Assembly: GCA_043228905.1 (NCBI GenBank)
Contig: JBHGNT010000002.1
Span: 24,428,001 to 24,492,000, forward strand
DNA length: 64,000 nucleotides
Source of the DNA: Azolla caroliniana
Taxonomy: Eukaryota; Polypodiophyta
Direction of reading: 5' to 3'
Each line of letters opens with the position of its first letter. The first letter of the stretch is position 1. The notes under the pieces were generated by a model that saw only the letters and a list, made by a program, of their open reading frames with translations, searched no databases and was not told the DNA's origin. Below are positions 12,334 to 23,581 of the stretch, in pieces. The position numbers and the translations under genes are program-made.

Positions 12334-13612
12334 TACTCCCCCTCTTTAAAACATTGCACTCTTGCAATGGAAAGTTAGGGAAGTTAGTTCTAAGAGTATT
12401 TTCGCGTTCCCATGTGGCATCTTTTATTGATTTATCCATCCATTTTATTTTAAATTCTCGGATTTCTTTAGTACGTAATTTTTTTGTTTTAACATCGAGA
12501 ATTCTTTCTGGTACATGTGGTTTAGAAGATAATTCTTCAGAAGTAACCAGAGTTTCAGTCGTAACTGTATTGTCGCCAGAACCTAGAAGTTCTTTTAGAC
12601 GACTCACATGAAAGACTGGATGAATTCCGACACCATCGGGAAGAGCGAGATGATAGGCTGATGACCCAATGCGTTTGAGGACTGTAAAAGGTCCACAAAA
12701 CCGTGGGGCTAACTTAGCGCACTTACCCGTAGACAATGTCTTAGAATTGTGAGGTACACGTAAAAATACCTTCTGTCCATGGTTGAATACACGAGGTTGC
12801 CTATGATGATCAGCATAAAAACGCGCTCTATCTTGAGCTGTTTTTATATTATCTCGTGCAATATGCAACATATCTTGCATATCCCGAAGAAAGTTTTGCG
12901 TACTTTGCAACTCATCATGATGTATATTAACATCAATCGGGGCTCGTGGCTGAAAACCATACATCAACATAAAAGGACTATATCTCGTCGACGTATGCTT
13001 GGAGCTGTTATAAGCAAACTCCAAAATTGGGAGATAACGTTCCCATTTTGTTGGTTTTGCACCAACGTATGCTCGAAGCATGTCCTCAATAATTTGATTT
13101 ACTCGTTCTGCCTGTCCATCGGATTGAGGATGATCCGTGGAGCTCATGCTCAACGTAGTTTCTAACTTCTTAAAGACTTGTGTCCAGAAGTCACTAGTAA
13201 ACTTTGGATCTCGATCACTCACGATATCCATCGGTAACCCATAAAAACGAAACAATTCATCAACGAATTGGTACGCCAATTCAGGAGCTGTTACCGTGGT
13301 TTTAGTAGCAATAAATCTGGCCATTTTAGTTAGTCGATCAACGACAACCCAGATGGCATCATGACCTTTTTGGGTGCGAGGAAGGCTAACAATAAAATCC
13401 ATGGATATACTTTCCCACTTATTATTGGGAATGTCCAAGGGATGTAAAAGTCCTGCGGCTTTTAGTCGCTCGGCTTTGTTAACCTGACACTGGTGACATT
13501 TAGTCACATAGCTATGTATGTCAGGACGCATCTTAGGCCAATAAAATTGAGTGGAGATGAGAACGAGTGTACGATGTATTCCAGGGTGCCCTGCTGAGGG
13601 TGCATCATGGCA
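12320..13612 (-). pseudogene. integrase plus chromodomain part of the gag-pol frame
   Basis: This is the integrase region, continuing in the same frame as the upstream reverse transcriptase but separated from it by a TAA at 13613-13615. In order I see an HHCC zinc-binding N-terminus that straddles the stop and ends in KCHQCQ, a DDE core with conserved DRLTK and SDRDPKF segments and HPQSDGQAERVN, a GPF/Y region (CGPFTVLKRIG), and a C-terminal chromodomain with FKIKWMDKS and ATWE. The C-terminus runs to the edge of the 3' LTR. The chromodomain is thought to guide insertion by binding chromatin marks. Apart from the upstream stop, this half is intact. Confidence 0.93.
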
Positions 13613-15421
13613 TTAAAAAAGAATCCTCTTTTTGACCTCGGATAAATCTAGAACACAAACCTTCCCATTACGGTAGAGCAAACCGTTAGCAATGTGGAAG
13701 TATTCCTTCGAGGATGTGGTGGTGTCTGTTCCAGACTCAACTCTTGCCCAGTATTTTGCGAAATAACTGTCATCAGGATACTTTCCTCGAAGGTGATCAT
13801 AAAGATCTGGTGATATTGCAGTGAAGCTAAGCATGTTAACTTCACGGATGCGACTTAGTGCATCAGCGACAGTGTTCATGGAACCTTTACGATATCGTAT
13901 GGAAAAATCAAAGTCCTGGATGAGATCAGCCCATCGTGCCTTACGACCTTTCAGGTCTTGTTGGTCACAAAAATATTTCAAGGACTTGTGGTCCGTAGTT
14001 ACCACAAAGTGATTTCCATAAAGATAATGGCGCCATGTTTTGAGCGCATGTATAACTGCAAATAATTCCTTTTCTTGAACGGTATACCGACATTGAGCAA
14101 AATCAAGTTTCTTACTCTCGAATGCTATTGGTTTACCATCTTGATACAAGACAACACCTATAGCATAGTCGCTTGCATCGGTTTCAACCTCAAAAGGTTT
14201 TGAAGGATCAGGTAAAAGAAGTGAAGGAGCCTTGCAAACCAGGTCCTTGAGTTCCTTAAAGGCGAGGTCTAGTGTAGCATTCCACATAATAGGTTTTGTA
14301 GACTTACGCGTTTGACCTTTTAAAATATCAGTAAACGGCGTCGTCAATTGGGAGTAATTACGAAGAGACTTTCGCAAAAACCCCACAAAACCAAGGAATG
14401 ATCGAACTTCTCGAATATTCCGAAGAGTGGGCCAAAGCTTGATTTTCTCAATGCGAGAAGGATCAATTTCAACTCCTCGTTCGGTTATGAGATGTCCTAG
14501 ATAAATAATTGATTTCTTGAAGAACTCACATTTTGAGATCTTCGCATAAAACTGTTTGTCACTCAATGTTTGTAAAACAAAGCGGACATGTCTAGCATGT
14601 TCTTGTAATGTACGGCTATAAACTAAAATATCATCCAAGAAAATAACGACAAATTTTCCAAGTTGTTCTCGAAAAATGTCATTCATTTCTTGTTGAAAAG
14701 TAGCCGGAGCATTGGTCAAACCAAAAGGCATAACCAAAAACTCGTAATGGCCATAGCGCGTACGAAATGCCGTTTTAGGAACATCGTCCTCACTTATTCT
14801 TATTTGATGGTAGCCAGTACGGAGATCAAGTTTCGTAAAATACCGAGCTCCCTGGAGACGGTCAATTAGATCGTCAGCCCGGGGCAATGGATACGAATTT
14901 TTGATCGTCACTTTATTCAAGCGTCGGTAATTAATACACATACGACATGTGCCCTCTTTCTTTTTAACCAAGAGAACTGGTGCACTCCATGGAGGTTTAC
15001 TATAACGTATATAACCCATTCGTAAATAGTCCTTGAGTTGCTTAGATACCTCATCTTCTTCGGATCGACTTAAGCGATACGGAGGTATACTTATTGGTGC
15101 AACACTAGGTACAATATCTATACGATGGTCTATATTACGTTTAGGAGGTAACCCATCAGGTAGTTCACTTGGAAAAACATCATGAAAATCATTTAAGATT
15201 TCATCAAGTTGTTGTTGTTCAAAATATGTTAATGATTTTTGGATTTGGGTTCTAGCATGGTGAACATAGTCTTCTAGCGAGGAAAATTTCCTGCTAGAGA
15301 GGTTCATTAAAGCTTGTGCTGCCTCAGTTCGAGAGGGAGGTTGCAGAAATTGGCCCTTAAAAACCGTGACAAAGTCTGTCCAGGTATCGGGCAATTTCCC
15401 CATAATACGGAGCCCACGCTA
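13613..15421 (-). pseudogene. gag remnant fused to reverse transcriptase-RNase H
   Basis: The frame starts just after a TAG at 15419-15421 and ends at the TAA at 13613-13615. It opens with about 57 residues of the gag retrotransposon domain ([16 protein letters not shown]). It then passes directly to the spacer before the polymerase ([15 protein letters not shown]), so the CCHC zinc knuckle and aspartic protease normally encoded between them are absent. The reverse transcriptase follows, with [45 protein letters not shown] and the catalytic LDDILVYS. An RNase H with [10 protein letters not shown] and TDHKSLKY completes it. The two stops are the only visible breaks; the missing block looks like an in-frame deletion. 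Confidence 0.93.
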
Positions 15422-15811
15422 CCAGGCGGCGGCCTTACCCCCGAGTTCTCGGCCGACATATGCAATCTTCGTACTATCTGGCGTGGGATAGAGCTCAAAA
15501 TGAGACTCCCATCGTCCCAGCCATGTGCAGATTGCTTCTTCGGTTCTTTCCTTTTTGTCTCCGGTAAATGGCTTAACGACAAATGATGGTTCACCTTGTC
15601 GCTCATCAGGTCTATTAGTCTCACGTTGTAGACTAATGACACGTGCCTCAAGAGCACTCTGAGATTGCTGAAGTTTGGTCATCTGTTGAGCGGTGAAACT
15701 AAGGTATTGGGTTATTTGTGCCAAATACATCTCAGTGGACATTTGTCCAAGAGGATTCCCTTGAGTTCCTTCCGCTTGAGCGGATGACATCGGGTCGTTA
15801 ATTTGAGCCAT
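15419..15811 (-). pseudogene. gag N-terminus, ended by a premature TAG
   Basis: The 130-residue start of gag begins at the ATG at 15811. A Gln/Ser-rich coiled-coil leads into the retrotransposon gag domain, seen as WLGRWESHFELYP and GGKAAAW. A TAG at 15419-15421 stops translation within that domain, and the next codons continue it in the same frame, so this is a nonsense mutation and not the natural end of gag. The start is followed by MSSAQAEG and preceded by a leader of about 1.7 kb. Confidence 0.88.
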
Positions 15812-17498
15812 TAAAGATTATTTCTGGAAAAGAAATAGGATAAGGTCAGAGATATAGTCATAACATCATGTCGTGATGTAAACATATCATGGGCGAGCAT
15901 TAATCGATATCATTATCTCACGTCAATACCCCTCTAGACGTATGAGATGAGGTTCAAGATCAGGTTACATGGTAACACAAAGGTGTTTTAAAAACCATGG
16001 GGGTGACAAATAAATGTCTTTCCCTGATCTCTATATCAATTTTTTTATGTTGGCTCCCCGAGGCTCAACCATGTATGTTCGCATCATGAATAGTTTATAC
16101 ACGAAAAAAATGTGAACAATAAACTATGTTTCGGTGCCCACATAAGTGGTTTCGGCTCTTTAAGTCCTATTACGAGGACCCCGAGGTGCACTTAGACCTT
16201 AAGTCTAAACATGTGTTATAGTCATATGTATCAAGGATGTTGTATGGTCTTGGTCATATTTGAACTCGAGACCTCGAGAACAAATACATTAAACACTTGA
16301 GCCAACCAAGTAAGTTGTTGTTCTCGAATGCTTAATGTTTGATGCGTATAAGAGATATGCGAGGCAATTGATCATATATGTTTTTTTAAAAGAACATATA
16401 TGTCAAGGGTCCTTATTTCGCCCTCATTTACCAAAACTATGTTGGTACGTTACCTAACCTCAAGTCTCGTAATTACGATGGCATACGCCAAAGTGCAACC
16501 TAATGGTGAAGCCAAATGAACCCTTGTTTCGTAGTAGGCTCACGTGGGCCATCACATGGTCACGTCATTACGAATGCCTCTCGTAAGAACGAGCTCATGG
16601 AGGCATCGTATCCATGTAACGAGGGAGGGATGTTGGATACGTGTGTCATTGGAGCGACCTCACTTGAAGTGGGTCAAGCCCTACGTACTCAACATCATTA
16701 TGGCTATTGGCGTTTCTTTACGTAACGAAATCGAGGTCATCAACGGGGTTATCAACAATAAAAAATTGTTGAAAAAGGGATGGTGACCACGCCATTCTCA
16801 CAAAAATGTGAGGACGGCCACCAACATCCTTTTCCCGACAAGGACAACTTTCGATATAATCACGTAATAACGAATATACACATATGTTTACTTATCACAT
16901 ATATACGATCAAATACGTATATATGTGACCACATATGCCTATATTAAACATATCGTTATATTAAATAGCCACAAATGATGTGATCGAGATACGTAATCGA
17001 GGTATATACCTCTACGCACACGAAACATCCACAAATAAGAGATCATCATAATACGCAATGGAGGTATTGACCTCTTACGCATACGAGACCAAACGCATAT
17101 CGTTTACAACAAATCAAGGTATTAAACTCATACGCAAACGTAACATATGTTCGTGAACGTAATACGTAATTGAGGTATTAACCTCGTACGCATACGACAC
17201 TCATCACATATTATTAATATGTCAAACGAGGTATTGACCTCGTGCACATATGTAAACGTTTTAGATAATCAACTAAAGACCACTACAACATCATTGACTT
17301 AATGAAAAAAATTACATATAAACTAAACACATGATTAGATGGGAGAAGAGAGAATAAAAAGAAAAATTATGGAAAGAGTTATCGAAGTTCTTTGTTGATC
17401 GTTGTCTGGATCAAGGCCAACCACACAACGATCGACCAGCATCAATCAAAAGACAAATGAAAAACAAAGAAACATTAGTACAAAAATCTGATACCTAA
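15812..17498 (-). other. untranslated leader of the retrotransposon with palindromic repeats
   Basis: This 1.7-kb leader lies between the primer-binding site (about 17490-17498) and the gag ATG. It has no convincing frame on either strand. Its notable feature is five near-palindromes of the form GAGGTATTGACCTC at 16999, 17061, 17116, 17172 and 17228. They are spaced 55-62 bp and embedded in a repeated context of ACGTAATNGAGG and CTCGTACGCATACG. They could form RNA hairpins used for packaging or dimerisation, or be DNA sites; neither is shown. Confidence 0.7.
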
Positions 17499-17953
17499 TA
17501 TTAGAGATCTAAGTACTAAAGTAAGCTTAAGATAAGGATAAAGAAATGAAAGATAGAAAGGAGAAAGAGAAAGAAGGGTGTCGATCCACCCGACCACCCC
17601 CGAGCGAAGGGATCGAGACGGACTCGAGCCTCGATCGGCGTCCCATACCACCGTCGTGGCGTCGAGTCGTACCTGGTGCTGGCGCGCTCGCTACAAGAGT
17701 TGACCCACCACACGAGCAGAGTCTCGATGTAGTCAAAAGATGATCAAATGAGGGTAGCTAGGCCTCTTATTTATTGCGATACCCAAGGCCCCCAGGCAAG
17801 TTCACACTTGACCTAATGGGTTGTCTCAATCCTGAGGATTAAAAGTAATCCTCCCCTTCTTTACACTCTCGTTTAACCCTCACACTTATCCACGTGTATA
17901 GAATACTACGGTAAATTCTTACCACGGGATATTATATGGTCATGCCCGTAACA
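17499..17953 (-). repeat. 5' LTR of the Ty3/Gypsy element
   Basis: The 455-bp LTR that should carry the promoter. It is about 97% identical to the 3' copy. Differences include the TATA-like element, which reads CAATAAATA here (complement of 17768-17776) against CTATAAATA in the 3' LTR, so this copy may have a weakened promoter. The flanking TATCA at 17954-17958 matches 11874-11878. Confidence 0.92.
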
Positions 17954-17958
17954 TATCA

Positions 17959-18629
17959 TCTCACAAAAAGGTTATTGCATCTAACCCTACTATCATATTT
18001 TCATTAAGAGTGTCGACGTCGTGATGATCGCATGTTGTTGGACCTCCAGTACAAATTGTTCATTCATGGATATTGGGAATCCATTTTGTGCATAATGAAA
18101 TCACTTCCCAGTGAGATCATGCCCATGGAAAGGGTTATCGAATAAATGCTTCAGGTTCAAAATAGTCCCTCACATTGACTTCCTAGAATCCCACGGAAGC
18201 AAACAAAAAGATCCAAAAGATACGTAAAAGCAAAACATTGTATTTTAGTTGGATGCAAGATATCAAAATAGGGTTTGGAAGATGGAATGCAACACATTTT
18301 CTTCGTGATGCATCACTAGACTCCTATGTAAACGAGGCATTTTTGCAACGCTGATGTATCATGATACGGGAAAAATGTAGAGGCTTACGCTTCACACATT
18401 ATACTACGTATGCTGCATCTAACTACAAAAGCATATTCATTGTCAAATGGGGAAACCGTAACATCCATACATGTCATAGCCTATCCCATTGTCTGCCATC
18501 TGAACCACTGCTTCCATGCAACTTACCTCACACATGCATCGTGATGTGAGACAAGGCGTCGGGGCACAAAGTGATGAGAGTACTCGAATATGCAAACGAG
18601 TTTGTGAGTATCACACTTTGAATACAAAT

Positions 18630-18668
<39 letters not shown>

Positions 18669-19495
18669 GATCACATTCGACTATGATTTTCCACACGTCT
18701 TCGACCAAACCCCAAAGCCTTGCACGAATTTTCTCATAAGAGTCACAATGTGCACTCTCTCAATTGCAACAATCGTTGGTAAAGTTCCTTCTTGAGCATC
18801 AAGAGCCGTGGCTCACTTTGACATGTATTACGTGAAATTGAGTATTTCCGGTCTCACAGGTCATATGATGTTCTACCGTTTTCTTTGACCCAATGGGGGG
18901 GTGCATTGTGAGGATACAAGAGAAAGACAAACATGCTAATGGAGTGAGTGAGAGTTGTTTTTATCACACAAATTGGTCATAAACAAACAAACCCTACACA
19001 ACTTGAACCGAAGAAGAAGAAGAAACAAAGAAGAAGAAGAAGAAGAAGAAGAAGAAGAAAAAAGGTCATTGATCCAACATCTATCTCCCTAAACAAAAAA
19101 TTACTGTTTCTGCACCTCTTCTTCTTCTTCTTCTTCTTCTTCTCCAAGTCTCGATCGAGAGAGAGGTTTTTCTCTGCATTTCTTCTTGTTCTTCTACTCT
19201 TTTGCTTGAAGTCTCGATCGGGACTTTCTCTTTTCTTCCGTCTCCGTCTGTCTGTCCCTGCTGCGAGCTCGTCCAGGTTTGTCTGTCTCGTCTCTTCGCA
19301 TCTCTGATGCTTATCCTTGTTTTTCTTTTGCCCCTGCCTTTCCCCGTTACTGCATTTCTGATGTCGATTTTCCTTTTTTTAAATTTATTACGCCTAACCT
19401 AATTTTGCTTATATCTTCGCCTTTCGGATTCTTTATCTAATTATCTGTTACTTCGTTTCTGATCTCATTTTTTGGTTGTTTCCATTTCTGCAGAA
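17959..19495. promoter_or_regulatory. succinyl-CoA ligase upstream region and 5' leader
   Basis: No gene is recognised before the leader of the rightward ligase gene. A (CT)n tract lies at 18631-18662. A (GAA)n tract at about 19012-19058 and a (CTT)n tract at 19117-19142 are complementary and 60 bp apart. The polypyrimidine stretch before TTTCTGCAG at 19485-19493 looks like a splice acceptor three bases before the ATG. The donor could be GTTTGTCT just after the GTCCAG ending at about 19276. A 5'-UTR intron is therefore likely. Confidence 0.5.
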
Positions 19496-22400
19496 ATGGC
19501 GATCAGAGCTGCTCGCCGTACAGCTTCCCTCTTGCGATCGTCTCTTTTCTCGTCGCAGCATCAGCAAGTTCGTCACCTCAACATCCATGAATATCAGGTC
19601 TGTTCTTTTCTCTTTTTAGATCTCAAAGGTTACCGCAGCATTTCATTGTCTAGAAGAAGCAAAGCAGATGAGCAAAAACGTGTTACCTTCTGTGATTTTC
19701 CCATGAACAAGGAAATATATTATGAGAAAAACGCTACATTTTCGAGTTTTCTTTTTCCCTTCTTCTTTTTTCTTTCTCAAGTGAAAGAGCTTCCTTTTCA
19801 AAGAAGAAGAAAAAATTAGATCAGGAAAGAATGCTTTTTGATCTGAAGAGTATGATTTTCATTCTCAAAAAATGAAGATCAAAGGAAGATGATAACATGT
19901 TTCAATCTCAAGAAAAGTTATTCCTTTCTAAAAAAGCAAACAGATCGGAGAAGAATACTTTTTGATGTCAAGCATATGCTTTTCCTTTCCATAAGAAGCG
20001 AAAAAGACGAGCAAAGAAATGTTACCACATTAAGCGTACGGTTTTTCAGTAAGAATCAAGAAAGGAGCTTAAATGCGATCCTATTGTAGAAAAGAAGACT
20101 ACCATATTTTTGAGTTTTTAGGGTTTCAATGACAAGGGAGTGGCTTTCCATTTCAAGGAAGACGGGAAAAGATGAGAAAAAGCATGTTATCGTTTCAACT
20201 CGATTTTTAAGAGGTGAAAAGAAATGCAAGAAAGAAAATGAGAGGAAGAAACCTACTATCTATTAGGGTTTTTTAGCTTTGTTGATATTGATAATGGTTT
20301 TTATTTTCCCTTCCAAATATGAGTGAAGAATGCTACCTTTGTACAAACTTTTGTAAGGATCAAGTCAAAATATAATCTTCCTTTTGCAGGGTGCTAAACT
20401 GATGAGTCAATATGGAGTGAATGTGCCTAAAGGTGTTGCCATATCTTCTCTCACAGAGATCAATGATGCACTGAAGCAAAACTTTCCCACTGATGAGGAG
20501 GTATGTATGGGATTAAAATGCATCTTGCTAACATTGTACTTGATACTTGCGTGCATATATGTATGCCAATTATAAGGGTATCCTGATATCATAGTTTTTA
20601 TTGTATGAAAACACTTTCTATGCTTCAAAAAATTTCCTATTTGTTCCGGCTGCGTATATCGTGAATATGCTAAACTAAGTGAGTCGTCATGGTTATCATA
20701 TAATAACAAAGAGTAAACTTATTAGATGTTCAATTCTTGCTTGATTCTTCATCTGATATGTATGTTGGCCTAGTATTAAATAAAATTGTTATCTATCTAT
20801 GTTTTGTGTGCTGTATTCTTTTTAAATTTTATCTAATGAAATGTGAGAAGCAGTGAACTTGTAAGTGCTAAGTTGAATTCATGTGCGGGGAATGCAAGGA
20901 ATGTACATAATGAGCTAGATGGCTTATTTTATGCAATTTATATTATCCTTTTTACATATAGGAAGTTGTGGGTTTTAAAAGCTAGCACATGTATTGGTTC
21001 ATATACAGCAAATGCAGTCACCAAAAGCTGACAGCTCTTTGCATTTTATTTTTGTTGTGGACTGTTGTTTGCAGCTGGTTGTGAAAAGTCAAATATTGGC
21101 TGGGGGTCGAGGTTTAGGAACTTTCAAAAGTGGATTCAAAGGTGGAGTACATGTCGCCAAGAGGAATGAAGTGGAACAAGTTGCAGGTTTGTGTATATTG
21201 TCATTTCAATTTTTTCAATTTAAAACGTGAATTGGAAAATGTAATGCAGATGGGCCTACAAATGGGATAGACCAATACTTGGACAGGCTTATAGCTGTAC
21301 TCTATTTCAAATAAATTCCAGCTACTTTCCTATACAATGTTTTGATTGAATACAGAAGTCCTGCATTAAAGAGAATACCAAACTTCAAGATTATCCTATT
21401 TATCGTGTTATTTACCCTACAATTGTAAAGTTAAGATCCTGAATCATAAGTTCAGGTCCTACATGGAAACTTCCTGGAAAATCACATGACATGTTGCTGA
21501 TTGGATAGGGTCTAGGTGGTTTACTGGTTGAACTGTCCTTTACCGTTGACATTGAAGATGTGAGAAATATGAGAGCATGACTTCTATGTACACAATTAAA
21601 ACTGATTATATATTAATTTTCTATGTAGGCAGCATGCTAGGTGGAATCCTTGTAACTAAACAGTCTGGTCCTGCTGGTAAACCCGTAAATGAGGTAGACT
21701 ATATGTTTGTTTTCTGAGTGAAAAACCTAAACACACAATTATGAAGTTAGTAAACTGAAGTGGATCTCTTAGAACTGTTTCTCTGTCTATTAATTTCTCT
21801 TTTTGGTGTAGGTATATGTATGTGAAAAGCTCTCTCTCGTAAATGAGATGTACTTTGCTATAGCTCTTGATCGTGCCAGTGCTGGACCAGTAAGTATCCT
21901 TTCCATATATACCCCATAAAATTTAGATGCAAACGTAGACTATGCATATAAATTTATTTTGCTTTTAATATCTGTTCCTAGCCATGAGTATGTAAGCCCA
22001 TAACATGGTTAGGTATAACAGAATTAATCAGGATAGTGAATGGGTATAGGACACTGAATAATGGGTCTCCTATAATTGTGAAGTTTCATCTGTGTATATA
22101 GAGCTGAAACAAATGTTAGCCATGGATAATAGTCTTAATGAGTTGTGGTTCCAGACGTCAGTATTGTGCCTAGATTTATTGAGTTTCTTTTGCTCATTAA
22201 AAGACCTGAATACTGCTTGATAAAATTTAGGTCTGATTATTGGCTACTTTAGGTCATTATTGCATGCAGTAAGGGTGGAACCAGTATTGAGGACCTTGCA
22301 GAGAAGTATCCAGATATGATCATAAAGGTTTGAACTCTTACAGTCTCTGTATTATGATATCATCTAAACTTGTCTGACTGTGAAATCTCTGGAAGGGATC

Positions 22401-23581
22401 AGGTCCCTGTGGATATATGGACAGGTATAACTGATACTGAAGCTGCAAAAGTGGTTGATGGTCTAAATCTGCAAGTCTCAGAGAAGGCAGCAGCTATTGA
22501 ACAGATTAAAAATCTTTACAAATTGTTCAGTGAAAAGGATTGCACTCTACTGGAAGTGAGTATATTTTTTGGGATTTACTGAATCTTAAATGGCTTCACC
22601 TAATGTCCTAACACTTTGTTTTGTCATCTGTAGATCAATCCATTAGCAGAGACCTCAGATGGAAAACTGGTTGCAGCAGATGCAAAACTCAATTTTGATG
22701 ACAATGCAGCATTCCGACAACAAGATGTATTTGCGTTGCGTGACACTTCACAAGAAGATCCCAGAGAGGTATTTTAGGGAGAAACTCCAAAATATCTGAG
22801 TTTTTCTTTGTTTCCCCAAATGGCCACAATTATTGTTTGACATGTGATTTCCATCAATAAACTCATTATATTTGAAATTATATGTAGGTTGCAGCAGCCG
22901 AAGCAGACTTGAATTACATTGGTCTAGATGGAGAGATTGGGTGTATGGTTAATGGTGCTGGCTTGGCAATGGCCACAATGGACATTATAAAGTTGCATGG
23001 AGGCACACCGGCTAACTTCCTTGATGTCGGAGGCAATGCATCAGAAGGCCAGGTTTCATAGCAGTGCCATCTTTTTCTCAACTTTAATCAAACCCTTGTA
23101 TAATATGTACATCATTCTATTTTCTTGTATTCCTGAAGGTTGTTGAAGCATTCAAAATCCTGACTTCAGACTCTAGGGTGAAGGCAATTCTTGTCAATAT
23201 CTTTGGTGGCATAATGAAATGTGATGTTATTGCGAGTGGCATTGTTAATGCAGCGAAGCAGGTGTAACTGACATCATGATTCTTTGCGAATTGGAAAATT
23301 AATTGGATTATAGCTACCTCTTAACCTTTGATTATTGGATTAGGTCTCTCTTGAAGTACCTTTGATTGTTCGATTGGAAGGCACAAATGTTGATATGGGG
23401 AAGAGCATACTCAAGGTAATTTTTTGTATGCAGAGTTTACACCGAGCTTCTGCTGTTTTCCCTAATGATGCTGATCATGTTTTCTTGTTTGAGATATTGT
23501 CAGGAAAGTGGAATGACGATAATTGCAGCTGAGGATCTTGATGATGCAGCCCGGAAAGCTGTAGAGTCTATTAAGGTGTAA
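19496..23581 (+). CDS. succinate-CoA ligase [ADP-forming] subunit beta, mitochondrial
   Basis: Beta subunit of the TCA-cycle enzyme that converts succinyl-CoA to succinate while phosphorylating ADP in the mitochondrial matrix. There are twelve exons: 19496-19597, 20390-20500, 21075-21186, 21629-21693, 21812-21889, 22253-22327, 22403-22555, 22634-22768, 22888-23052, 23139-23261, 23344-23415 and 23504-23581. All are GT-AG with continuous phase and give 422 residues, the usual plant length. The Arg/Ser-rich start is a typical presequence, and the mature part probably begins near LNIHEYQ (28-34). The ATP-grasp domain follows, with GGRGLGTF from residue 81. The CoA-ligase domain has DVGGNASEG (323-331) and the NIFGGI loop (352-357) that contacts the partner and substrate. 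All key motifs are present. The gene runs toward the G6PDH gene, tail to tail. Confidence 0.97.

Larger units (their letters stand above)
11879..17953 (-). mobile_element. Ty3/Gypsy chromovirus LTR retrotransposon, degenerate (6.1 kb)
   Basis: This complete insertion reads on the minus strand. It has two 455-bp LTRs (17499-17953 is the 5' LTR, 11879-12333 the 3' LTR) that differ at about 12 positions. The flanking 5-bp duplication is TATCA (11874-11878 and 17954-17958). Next to the 5' LTR, the minus strand reads GGTATCAGA at about 17490-17498, matching the usual initiator-tRNA-Met primer site. Beside the 3' LTR lies the polypurine tract AAAGAGGGGGAG. A leader of about 1.7 kb precedes a single gag-pol frame whose integrase ends in a chromodomain, which defines chromoviruses. 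Two in-frame stops and a missing gag C-terminus and protease make it non-functional by itself. Confidence 0.95.

Noticed and set aside
12354-14869. Plus-strand frames of 63-128 residues
   Set aside because: They are antisense shadows of the integrase and reverse transcriptase.
16999-17241. Short palindromic repeats at 55-62 bp spacing, CRISPR-like
   Set aside because: They lie within a retrotransposon leader, the palindromes are degenerate and the intervening sequence is itself repeated.
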